A program made the position numbers and the translations under genes. Of a stretch of 64,000 bases of DNA, positions 7,789-15,784 are shown piece by piece. The notes under the pieces are model-generated. The model searched no databases. It saw only the letters and a program-made list of their open reading frames with translations, and was not told where the DNA came from. The stretch covers positions 39,880-103,879 of the forward strand of contig DUVN01000030.1 of the NCBI GenBank assembly GCA_012841015.1, written 5' to 3'. The stretch's first letter is position 1. The number at the start of each line of letters is the position of its first letter. The stretch is from Clostridiaceae bacterium. GTDB taxonomy: Bacteria; Bacillota; Clostridia; Saccharofermentanales; DTU023.

Positions 7789-8850
7789 ATGATCAAAGTG
7801 CAAATGAATGAATGTATGAAAGCAGTAGCAATTACAGGTGAAAGGCGGGTTGAAATCCTCTCCATGAAGATTCCCCGCCCCAAGCCCAACGAGGTTCTCA
7901 TTAACATCCGTGCTTGTGCACTCTGTACGTGGGAGCAACGCGTGTTCAAAGGTGAGAAAAAGACACCGCTCCCTCTAATCGGCGGACACGAAATCGCGGG
8001 GCAGATTGTCGCACTGGGCGAAGATGTCGATCCTCAACAGTTTCCCGTTGGAGCAGCTGTCGCCCCTCGTATTATCAAAGCCTGTCAAAGCTGTTCGTTC
8101 TGTCGAAGGGGAGTTCCGACACAGTGCGTGCAATTGAATACTTTTCACTTGAACGGTCCGGATGTTTACGGGATGGGTGGTCTCGCTGAGTACATCTGTC
8201 TTGAGAGTTCCGCCGTGTGGTGCTTCAATCGCCCTCTTCCATTTGATGAGATGGCTTTGACAGAACCGTTAGCGTGCGTACTGCACAGTATTAATCGGGC
8301 AAAGCCATTATTCGGTGATGACGCGGTTGTCATTGGTGGAGGCATCATGGGCCAATTGCACTTGATGTGTCTAAATAAAATGGGAGTGAGAACGATTCTC
8401 TCCGAGCCGGACAAAAAAAGACGCGATTTCGCTTTGTCGCGTGGCTGCAACTATCTTATTGACCCAAGCAGTGAAGACGCTGTGGAGGCTGTTAAAAAAA
8501 TAACCGGAGGACGCGGTGCACAAGCGGTTTTCAATACGACTGCTATCGCGAGTGTCGGCGAAGAAGGAATGAGGATGCTCGAAAATACCGGTCGATACGT
8601 AGCTTTCAGCTCGATTCACCCGGATTTGCCGATAAGTCTGAATCCGAATTGGCTACACTCTTCTGAGGTTGTGTTGACGGGAGCAGTCAATCCGAGTATT
8701 CAGTCTTTCGAGCAAGCCGTCAACCTGCTCGACAAGGAGTGGCTGGATTTGAAAGATTTGATTACGGATACATACCCTGTAGACAAAGCCCAGCAAGCAT
8801 TTGAGCGTGCAATAGCGGGCGATGCCTATCGGATCGTTATCACTTTTTGA
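7789..8850 (+). CDS. Zinc-dependent medium-chain alcohol/polyol dehydrogenase
   Basis: The 353 residues fit the medium-chain dehydrogenase family. The structural-zinc loop shows four cysteines (C-Q-S-C-S-F-C then C after seven residues). The catalytic region has 'G-G-H-E-I-A-G', and the nucleotide-binding fold has 'V-I-G-G-G-I-M-G-Q'. Relatives include sorbitol, threonine and galactitol-1-phosphate dehydrogenases. Inside a PTS operon the likely job is to oxidise an internalised polyol phosphate to a ketose phosphate; this is inferred from context. ATG 7789 is used; a later ATG at 7816 (M-K-A-V-A-I) matches the usual family start and may be the real one. Confidence 0.85.
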   Translation: MIKVQMNECMKAVAITGERRVEILSMKIPRPKPNEVLINIRACALCTWEQRVFKGEKKTPLPLIGGHEIAGQIVALGEDVDPQQFPVGAAVAPRIIKACQSCSFCRRGVPTQCVQLNTFHLNGPDVYGMGGLAEYICLESSAVWCFNRPLPFDEMALTEPLACVLHSINRAKPLFGDDAVVIGGGIMGQLHLMCLNKMGVRTILSEPDKKRRDFALSRGCNYLIDPSSEDAVEAVKKITGGRGAQAVFNTTAIASVGEEGMRMLENTGRYVAFSSIHPDLPISLNPNWLHSSEVVLTGAVNPSIQSFEQAVNLLDKEWLDLKDLITDTYPVDKAQQAFERAIAGDAYRIVITF

Positions 8851-8893
8851 ACCGGTGACATGCCATGTATCGTAACAGCTTGAGGTCGATTGC

Positions 8894-9751
8894 ATGACTT
8901 TAGTATCGTTGAGAGAAGTATTGAGAGGAACGCGCCAGCAGCGATTCGCCGTTGGCGCGTTCAACGCGATGGATCACGCCTTTGCCGAAGGAATTCTACA
9001 GGCGGCAGAAGAGATGAGAACACCGGTCATACTAGCGGGAGGCGATTTCCCCGGTCCGGATTACTCGCGCTTTATCCCATATCTTTTGGATCGCTTAGAG
9101 CGTTCTGATGTCCCCGTTTGTCTTCACTTTGATCATGGTTCTAGCTTTGAGGCGTGCGCCAGAGCCATTCGGTCAGGATATTCTTCAGTCATGATCGATG
9201 GTTCATTGTTGCCTTTCGAAGATAATATCGCTATCACAAAGCGTGTTGTCGATATGGCACATGCTCATGGAGTCGATGTCGAAGGTGAGCTAGGATGCAT
9301 AGGCTCGAACGCGGGCTCGATGGAAGAGGAAGAAACGGGGAGTGTATACACGGATCCCGAATCTGCTAGGGTGTTTGTAAGAGAAACTGGTGTCGATGCC
9401 CTAGCAGTGGCGATCGGGACTTCTCACGGTTTATACCGACAGGCTCCTGACTTGGATTTCGAGAGATTAGAGGCCATCCGTCAACGTGTTGATGTTCCGC
9501 TTGTTATGCATGGGAGCTCCGGCTTGTCTGAACGTGATTTCTCAAGTGCCATTGATGGAGGCATTTGTAAAATTAATGCTTTCACCGCACTGACGATGAA
9601 AGTGACCCGGCAAATCGCTGAGGATTTAAGGGACACAGAACTCGCATTATCGATGAGCCATATGATTTCACTTAAGATGACTGAATATGCGAAGCGGGAA
9701 GTGATGCGTCACATACGCATGTTTAGAACCTTGCCGATAGAGGAGGACTGA
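8894..9751 (+). CDS. Class II (zinc) ketose-bisphosphate aldolase family protein
   Basis: This 285-residue aldolase of the fructose/tagatose-bisphosphate type has the expected metal and substrate motifs: 'L-H-F-D-H-G-S-S-F-E', 'E-G-E-L-G', 'A-V-A-I-G-T-S-H-G-L-Y', 'M-H-G-S-S-G-L' and 'K-I-N-A-F-T-A'. It would cleave a ketose (bis)phosphate made from the PTS product into triose-level compounds. No sugar-phosphate kinase is encoded in the operon, so the substrate may be a monophosphate, or the kinase lies elsewhere. It sits between the dehydrogenase and the HPr gene, 2 bases from the latter. Confidence 0.87.
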   Translation: MTLVSLREVLRGTRQQRFAVGAFNAMDHAFAEGILQAAEEMRTPVILAGGDFPGPDYSRFIPYLLDRLERSDVPVCLHFDHGSSFEACARAIRSGYSSVMIDGSLLPFEDNIAITKRVVDMAHAHGVDVEGELGCIGSNAGSMEEEETGSVYTDPESARVFVRETGVDALAVAIGTSHGLYRQAPDLDFERLEAIRQRVDVPLVMHGSSGLSERDFSSAIDGGICKINAFTALTMKVTRQIAEDLRDTELALSMSHMISLKMTEYAKREVMRHIRMFRTLPIEED

Positions 9752-9753
9752 AA

Positions 9754-10029
9754 ATGATTTGTCGATTGACTGAAATCGTTAACCCCAGCGGCCTACACGG
9801 AAGACCTGCGGCGCAGCTTGTTGAAGCGGCGAAGAGGTATCGATCAAAGCTCACCATTCGGAATATCACTGAGCACGGAGAGGCCGTCAACGCCAAGTCT
9901 ATCGTTCGTATTCTCAGTCTATCGGCGAGTAAGGGAAAAACAGTGGAACTGTGCGCTGAAGGAGAAGATGAAATACAGGCACTCGAAGACCTAATCAACT
10001 TAATCGATAGCGGTTTCGGTGAAATCTGA
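9754..10029 (+). CDS. Operon-encoded HPr-family phosphocarrier
   Basis: This 91-residue protein has the HPr active site 'G-L-H-G-R-P-A-A' with the phosphoryl-accepting histidine at position 15. A serine sits at the regulatory-site position in 'N-A-K-S-I-V-R-I' (Ser49). HPr carries phosphate from Enzyme I to EIIA. Its place between the aldolase and an Enzyme I gene suggests a dedicated carrier for this transporter, in addition to any general HPr elsewhere in the genome. The Ser region differs from the common 'A-K-S-I-M-G', so control by HPr kinase is uncertain. Confidence 0.9.
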   Translation: MICRLTEIVNPSGLHGRPAAQLVEAAKRYRSKLTIRNITEHGEAVNAKSIVRILSLSASKGKTVELCAEGEDEIQALEDLINLIDSGFGEI

Positions 10030-10054
10030 CTTAAAGCATGGAAGGCCGTCACCC

Positions 10055-11788
10055 ATGAGAGACAACAATCACCATGAAGAAATGCTCATTCTTCGAGGAG
10101 AGGGCGTATCAGATGGCGTCGCATTTGGCAACGCTTTTGTTTATCGGGCGGAACAGTATGTTGTGAACGAAGAATACTTCGAGCCGGGTGACGAGGACGC
10201 CTTTGTTCAAGAATGGGAAGAGGCGCGTCATACTGCCCAGGTCGAGCTTGACACATTCTTTTCCGCACTTGAGAACGGTTCGAGTGAAGGGCGCGCCATC
10301 TTGGATGTTCACAAGAGCATTCTGTTTGACGAAGAGATTGAGGAGATGGTTGAAACGACCATGCGCGAAGATAAGATCGTGCCGGCATTGGCGGTGTCTA
10401 GGGTGTTTGATCTCTTCATTTCCATTGTAGGCGAATCGAGCGACCCTCTCATCGCTGAACGCGCTGCGGATCTCCGTGATGTTCGCGACCGATTATTACG
10501 TATTATTCGGGGAGAGAATTCTAGTGATCTCTCACATTTGCCGGAAAACACGATTCTTGTCGCAAATGATTTGTTGCCGAGCGATGCAGCAACGTTGGAG
10601 AAAGGGAAGGTTACCGCGATCGTTAATGAAAGCGGGAGCGCTACCGCACATCTTGCTATTCTTGCCCGTAGCTATCGTATTCCAACAGTACTCAGTGTCC
10701 CAAAGGCGACTGCGTTCATTAATAGCGGTGAGCACCTTATCGTTGATGGTCATGATGGAGTTGTCGTTGTTAATCCGGACGAGGAAACGGCAAGTGCGTA
10801 TGCTACCAAAAAACGTCTCCTCGACAAGAAAACAGCGTTGGAAAACGAATATCAGGATAGAAAAGGGATGCTCCGCGACGGCACAACTGTTCACATCGGA
10901 ATTAATATCGGGGACGACAGAGAGGATCCCGGATACAGCAGCTGCGATTTTGTCGGTCTATTTCGAACGGAATTTTTGTACATGGATTCGCAACAGCTTC
11001 CCACCGAACAACAGCAGTTTGATGTTTACAGGAGAGTTCTGGAGCTTGCGGGCGACAAACCCGTTACGCTACGAACACTCGATATCGGGGGAGATAAGCA
11101 GCTACCCTATCTGTCATTGCCTGAAGAGATGAACCCATTTCTTGGGAAACGTGCCTTGAGGCTTTGTTTTGAAGAAATGGACATGTTCAAAACACAGCTA
11201 CGTGCCGCCATGCGCGCTTCCGTGTTTGGTAACTTACAGATCATGTTTCCGATGGTGGCAAGTATTGACGATGTTCGGCAAGCGAAATCCGTTCTTGAAG
11301 CGGTGAAAAAGGACCTTGATGACGAAGGTTGTCCCTATGATCCGCATGTTCCCATCGGTATCATGATTGAGGTTCCTTCCATTGCTTTCATTGCCGATTT
11401 AGTAGTAACCGAAGTTGACTTTGCGTCAATCGGAACAAACGATCTTTGTCAGTATCTCTGTGCGACGGATCGCGATAACGCAGAGGTTCGAGAGTACTAT
11501 CAGAGTTTTTCTCCCGCCATGTTGCGCACAGTACATGGTATCGTTACTGCCTTTAATGCCGCGGGGAAAGAAATCTCAATTTGTGGTGAGATGGCTGCGG
11601 ATCCCTTGGCGACAAAAGTACTCGTCGGGCTTGGGCTAAGAAAATTGAGTATGAATAACGCGTCGACGGCTAAAATTAAGATGGAACTTGCCCAATTCAC
11701 CTTGGAAGAAGCCGAGGATGTTGCGAGCGCTGTTATGTTCCTCAAGACTCAAAAAGATATCATCGAATACTTATCATCAGCCTCATGA
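10055..11788 (+). CDS. Phosphoenolpyruvate-protein phosphotransferase (PTS Enzyme I)
   Basis: This protein of 577 residues matches Enzyme I in length. The phosphohistidine region reads 'N-E-S-G-S-A-T-A-H-L-A-I-L-A-R', and the C-terminal PEP-binding barrel shows 'G-L-F-R-T-E-F-L-Y-M', 'L-R-T-L-D-I-G-G-D-K', 'M-I-E-V-P-S' and 'I-G-T-N-D-L-C-Q-Y' plus the active cysteine in 'I-C-G-E-M-A'. It moves phosphate from PEP to HPr. ATG 10055 has GGAAGG upstream; a GTG at 10019 overlapping the HPr gene is the alternative. It is the last gene of the operon, which thus encodes a full phosphorelay. Confidence 0.92.
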   Translation: MRDNNHHEEMLILRGEGVSDGVAFGNAFVYRAEQYVVNEEYFEPGDEDAFVQEWEEARHTAQVELDTFFSALENGSSEGRAILDVHKSILFDEEIEEMVETTMREDKIVPALAVSRVFDLFISIVGESSDPLIAERAADLRDVRDRLLRIIRGENSSDLSHLPENTILVANDLLPSDAATLEKGKVTAIVNESGSATAHLAILARSYRIPTVLSVPKATAFINSGEHLIVDGHDGVVVVNPDEETASAYATKKRLLDKKTALENEYQDRKGMLRDGTTVHIGINIGDDREDPGYSSCDFVGLFRTEFLYMDSQQLPTEQQQFDVYRRVLELAGDKPVTLRTLDIGGDKQLPYLSLPEEMNPFLGKRALRLCFEEMDMFKTQLRAAMRASVFGNLQIMFPMVASIDDVRQAKSVLEAVKKDLDDEGCPYDPHVPIGIMIEVPSIAFIADLVVTEVDFASIGTNDLCQYLCATDRDNAEVREYYQSFSPAMLRTVHGIVTAFNAAGKEISICGEMAADPLATKVLVGLGLRKLSMNNASTAKIKMELAQFTLEEAEDVASAVMFLKTQKDIIEYLSSAS

Positions 11789-11902
11789 CGATGCCCTTCC
11801 GCCTAATTAGGGTTCAAGAACACGTTTTATGTGAAGATTGGTTAGCGTTCGTAATTCTTTTAAAAATGCAATAAATTTGTGGAAAATCAAGAGATTAAGG
11901 TC

Positions 11903-11931
11903 TTGTTTTACCTTTACTTTAACGTTAAAAT
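11903..11931 (+). promoter_or_regulatory. Promoter and LacI-type operator of the alpha-glucoside operon
   Basis: TTGTTT (11903-11908) and TAAAAT (11926-11931) are 17 bases apart. The 12-bp perfect palindrome TTTAACGTTAAA (11918-11929) overlaps the -10, a repressing position. The same core recurs as a longer palindrome inside the GH31 gene. The LacI-family gene begins about 50 bases downstream. Confidence 0.75.
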
Positions 11932-11978
11932 AACAATCATAAAGCAGAAATCGAGTGCGAGCGAGATTGAGTGCGAGA

Positions 11979-13037
11979 ATGAAGAGACAGGTCAGCATTA
12001 AAGACGTGGCATCTGAGGCGGGCGTTTCGGCATCGACCGTTTCGTATGTTCTCAATGAGAACCCGAATGTCACAATCAGCGCCGAGACGCGTGAACGTGT
12101 GTTGTCGGCGGCGCGTGATCTGAACTATGTTCCTAATCAGGCAGCCAGAACGCTGGGATCGAGCAGGGTCATGGGAATGACAGAGTCGAAATTGATCGGT
12201 ATTGTTATTCCTCAGACGGAACCGGAGCATTACGGTGCCCGACTCATGTTTAGCAATCCCTTTTACAGCACTTTCCTGAGCGCTATCGAACTGCAGATTC
12301 GCAGAGCCGGTTATCATCTGATCGTTTCCGGCACAAATCCCGGGCAGAGCTATTTTGAAATTGTTAGAAGCCGTGCGCTTGACGGCGTAATCATTCTCGG
12401 CATGTATCCATCGGACGATGAGGAAGAATATAGAAGTTTCAATGTGCCAACTGTTCTAGTCGACTGCTATGGATGCGATGGCCGTTTTTTCTATGGTGTC
12501 AATACAGATGACAGGAAGGGAGGCTATCTGGCGACGCGATATCTTCTCGAACGCGGTCACCAGAAGATTGCCTTTGTGACGGGTCAGCTGAAGGAACACG
12601 GAGTTAATTCTTTACGCTATCGCGGGTATTGTGACGCTCTTGATGAATTCGGAGTTGTACTCGATCCCGCACGCGTCTTTTCCGGTTATGTCGGGTTTGA
12701 TTACGGAGCAGAGGCGGCACACAAAATGGCCGAGAACATTAACAATGTAACTGCCGTGTTTGCAACGTCGGACATAACGGCTATCGGTGTCATGAATGGG
12801 TTTCGTGCGCACGGGATCTCGGTTCCTGACGACGTGTCGCTGATCGGTTTTGATGATATTGAATACGCTAAGATATGCTATCCGCCACTTACGACGATTC
12901 GCCAAAACATAGAGGAAAAGGGAAGGCGTGCTGCCGGTCTGATCATTGATGCGATCAGTGACCGCCAACTCCCGCGAGTGAAAGAAGTCATCGAACTGGA
13001 GCTCATCGAACGGGCGACGGTCAGGAGCCTTGCATGA
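11979..13037 (+). CDS. LacI-family transcriptional repressor
   Basis: This LacI-type protein is about 352 residues from the chosen start. The N-terminal helix-turn-helix and hinge are clear ('V-S-I-K-D-V-A-S-E-A-G-V-S-A-S-T-V-S-Y-V-L-N'), followed by a periplasmic-binding-protein-like sugar-sensing domain ending in 'S-L-I-G-F-D-D-I' and 'L-T-T-I-R-Q'. It probably represses the operon through the TTTAACGTTAAA site at its promoter. I chose ATG 11979 because it places the helix-turn-helix at the usual distance; an upstream GTG at 11955 adds eight unconvincing residues. It overlaps the GH31 gene by 4 bases. Confidence 0.9.
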   Translation: MKRQVSIKDVASEAGVSASTVSYVLNENPNVTISAETRERVLSAARDLNYVPNQAARTLGSSRVMGMTESKLIGIVIPQTEPEHYGARLMFSNPFYSTFLSAIELQIRRAGYHLIVSGTNPGQSYFEIVRSRALDGVIILGMYPSDDEEEYRSFNVPTVLVDCYGCDGRFFYGVNTDDRKGGYLATRYLLERGHQKIAFVTGQLKEHGVNSLRYRGYCDALDEFGVVLDPARVFSGYVGFDYGAEAAHKMAENINNVTAVFATSDITAIGVMNGFRAHGISVPDDVSLIGFDDIEYAKICYPPLTTIRQNIEEKGRRAAGLIIDAISDRQLPRVKEVIELELIERATVRSLA

Positions 13038-15784
13038 ACGTCGTACATGTGCCGAGCGGACTGTTTCCTCATGTGGAAAGCGGTTTTGAAAGAACACCGT
13101 TCCTTGTTGTGGCCGGTGACAGCATTGTCGTAGGGTGCAGGCTGGATGGCGGAGACGCGGAAAGCGTTCAGATGGAAGTCAGGGATTCGCGCGGCACGCA
13201 TCAGATTTCGGGTGAACTTGTGAGAACAGACGACAGAAATCGACGGTACTATCGCTTTTTCTACAAGACTGACGCAAAGGGCGATGCCTTTACCTATCGA
13301 TTCCTCGTCGGCGATCAAAAGTGCGGACGTAGGTATGAATGTCCGCTACTTCAAAACGTGACCTTGAGGCCTGTTCAGATGAGAGTCCATGCCGGTCGGG
13401 TTGCTCTGACATATGCTTGGCGTACCCATTTTTATCTTCTGGAATTTTTAACTTCCTCTTGTCTCCAAGTCTCTTTTTATCACTACTTTAACGTTAAAGT
13501 AGGGTCAAGTATCGAGGGAGAGGTACTGCCTGCAGGGTCGAATCATGCTTTGAGTTTACCTCATGGTGATGGAAATATTGGAGTCGGCCATGACAGCGAA
13601 CAGTGTTGCGACAAAATATTCGACGGTTCCTCTCCATTCGCAATAGTGAATGATGACGACGTACTCTCTATCCTTCACGGCAAGAGAACTGTCATGCGTA
13701 TTGATCCCGCCCTGACGCTACTTATCGATCGTGCGGGGCGTGTTTGGCATTTTTCAATCAGAGCCGATATAGCAGGCAAGGCTCTGTACGGACTCGGTGA
13801 GAAATTCGATGCTGTCAATCAGCACGGGAAACAGCCTCTGAACTACGTTGTTGAAAAGTTTACACGTCAGGAGGATAAAGCGTACATCCCGATTCCTTTT
13901 GTATTCAGTGATGCAGGCGTCAGTTTCTATTTGAAAAATTCGTATCCGTCAAAATTTGATTTTTCGGGGCAGGCGCAATATGGCTGGTCTTCAATGGAAA
14001 TTTCCGGTATCTGCCCCGACGAGGGACACCTCTTTGAAGCCATCGTTGAAGTTGGAAATCCAGCTTATCTTCTGCGGCGACACGTGAGTGAAACAGGGGA
14101 TATCGTCTTGCCCCCGAGATGGGCATTCGGCCCTTGGATGTCGTCAAATGGTTGGAAGACGCAGTGCGAGGCACTGGCGCAATTAGACGCGATGGATGCG
14201 ACAGGCATACCGGCGACCGTCATGGTTCTCGAAGCCTGGAGCGATGAAGAGACGTTTTATATCTGGAATGGCGCCAAGTATACACTGTGTGATGACGGCA
14301 GTGCCGTGCGCTATGCAGATTACACGTTCCCGGAGGACGGTCCCTGGCCGAATCCAAAAGATTTTTGCAAACGGGTGGAAGAAAAGGGGCTGAAACTGAT
14401 CCTCTGGCAGATCCCTGTTATTAAATACGAACCGAAGCCGCACGGTAAACAGCTTGATCTCGACGAGGAATATGCCATCGAGAATCGTCTTTGCCTCATG
14501 AATGACGACGGCAGTGCTTACCGTATTCCGGAACTGTGGTTTGGCGGTTCTTTAATTCCCGATTTTACCAATCCGGAAACGTATGACTGGTGGTTCGGCA
14601 AACGCCGTTACCTTATCGAGGAACTCGGTGTTGCCGGCTTTAAAACGGATGGCGGCGAGTTCCTTTTTGATCCTAGTAGCCGCTCTTTTGATGGAAGAAG
14701 CGGGTTTGAACTCCACAACGTCTACCCGAATCTTGTGGCTCGCTCTTACCACGCCTTTATCGATGAGACGGCGGGACAAGGGTTCGGTATCACTTTCAGT
14801 CGTGCCGGGTTTGCAGGGGCGCAACAATATCCGATCCACTGGGCGGGCGACCAAGTATCGGAATTCTCTGAACTGAAAGCTCAACTGACGGCGGGGCTTT
14901 CTCTGGGGCTGTCGGGGGTACCGTTCTGGGGTTTCGATATCGGCGGGTTTACCGGCGTTCCGCCTTCGACGGAACTCTATCTGCGTTCTGCTGCGTTCGG
15001 CGCTTTTGCTCCTGTCATGCAATTTCATTCCGAACCGCGCACCGGCCAATTCGGTATGACGGAACGCAAACACTGGAATAATGACCGCAGCCCGTGGAAT
15101 ATGGCGGAAATAAACGACGACGACAGTATTATTCCGATCTACAGGCTCTTTGCGAATATCCGCATGAATCTGTTGCCTTACATCTGGCAGGAAGCAAGGC
15201 ATTGTGTGGAGACGGCGCGGCCGCTCATGGCCCACCTGATTTACGATTTCCCGGAAGATGTTCAAGTCAGAGATATTGAAGATGAGTATCTCTTCGGACG
15301 TGATTTGCTCGTTGCTCCCATTGTCGAGGAAGGCGCAGTGGAACGCACAGTCTATTTGCCTCTTGGGAGTTGGTACGATCTCTGGACAGGAGAAAAGCAT
15401 CAAGGGGGAATAGAGATCACTTGTACGTGCGACCTTGATCGTGTTCCCGTGTATCTACGTGACGGCGCTGCTGTCGCCATAAATCTAAATGATCGTTTGG
15501 TAATGGGCAGTCTCGATAGAACTGGCTGTATCGGAAATGCGATTGATCGGTATGTAAATCTCGCTTTTCTTCTCGCGGGTGAACACGGCGAACGTGCGTA
15601 CGTAGACGATATGGGAAACAATTTTGTGCTGGCCTGGGACGACGGGCGCGTCGATTTGAAAGGAAAGCAGTCAGTGGCCGTAACAGTTTTTCATCCTGAT
15701 ACACGCCACGCCAACGTAGAAGGGTGTTTTTTCGGCCGCGCAGTTCCAGGTCTTGTATGGGAACCTAGAGAGGTTAGAGAGTGA
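13034..15784 (+). CDS. GH31-family alpha-glucosidase/alpha-xylosidase-like glycosidase
   Basis: The protein has 916 residues. After an N-terminal beta-sandwich region of roughly 250 residues comes a GH31 barrel with the nucleophile in 'G-F-K-T-D-G-G-E' (Asp539) and the likely acid/base in 'H-W-A-G-D-Q' (Asp606). 'S-R-A-G-F-A-G' and 'F-W-G-F-D-I-G-G-F' are further family marks. No signal peptide is seen, so it acts in the cytoplasm on imported alpha-linked oligosaccharides. It overlaps both the LacI gene and the next glycosidase by 4 bases. A perfect 20-bp operator-like palindrome lies inside the coding region near codons 150-157. Confidence 0.92.
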   Translation: MNVVHVPSGLFPHVESGFERTPFLVVAGDSIVVGCRLDGGDAESVQMEVRDSRGTHQISGELVRTDDRNRRYYRFFYKTDAKGDAFTYRFLVGDQKCGRRYECPLLQNVTLRPVQMRVHAGRVALTYAWRTHFYLLEFLTSSCLQVSFYHYFNVKVGSSIEGEVLPAGSNHALSLPHGDGNIGVGHDSEQCCDKIFDGSSPFAIVNDDDVLSILHGKRTVMRIDPALTLLIDRAGRVWHFSIRADIAGKALYGLGEKFDAVNQHGKQPLNYVVEKFTRQEDKAYIPIPFVFSDAGVSFYLKNSYPSKFDFSGQAQYGWSSMEISGICPDEGHLFEAIVEVGNPAYLLRRHVSETGDIVLPPRWAFGPWMSSNGWKTQCEALAQLDAMDATGIPATVMVLEAWSDEETFYIWNGAKYTLCDDGSAVRYADYTFPEDGPWPNPKDFCKRVEEKGLKLILWQIPVIKYEPKPHGKQLDLDEEYAIENRLCLMNDDGSAYRIPELWFGGSLIPDFTNPETYDWWFGKRRYLIEELGVAGFKTDGGEFLFDPSSRSFDGRSGFELHNVYPNLVARSYHAFIDETAGQGFGITFSRAGFAGAQQYPIHWAGDQVSEFSELKAQLTAGLSLGLSGVPFWGFDIGGFTGVPPSTELYLRSAAFGAFAPVMQFHSEPRTGQFGMTERKHWNNDRSPWNMAEINDDDSIIPIYRLFANIRMNLLPYIWQEARHCVETARPLMAHLIYDFPEDVQVRDIEDEYLFGRDLLVAPIVEEGAVERTVYLPLGSWYDLWTGEKHQGGIEITCTCDLDRVPVYLRDGAAVAINLNDRLVMGSLDRTGCIGNAIDRYVNLAFLLAGEHGERAYVDDMGNNFVLAWDDGRVDLKGKQSVAVTVFHPDTRHANVEGCFFGRAVPGLVWEPREVRE
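13483..13502. promoter_or_regulatory. Internal LacI-type operator inside the GH31 gene
   Basis: CTACTTTAACGTTAAAGTAG is a perfect 20-bp palindrome containing the same TTTAACGTTAAA core as the operon promoter. The two centres are about 1.57 kb apart. It encodes Tyr-Phe-Asn-Val-Lys-Val in frame. It resembles the auxiliary operator inside lacZ and could support repression by looping or roadblock. Confidence 0.65.
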
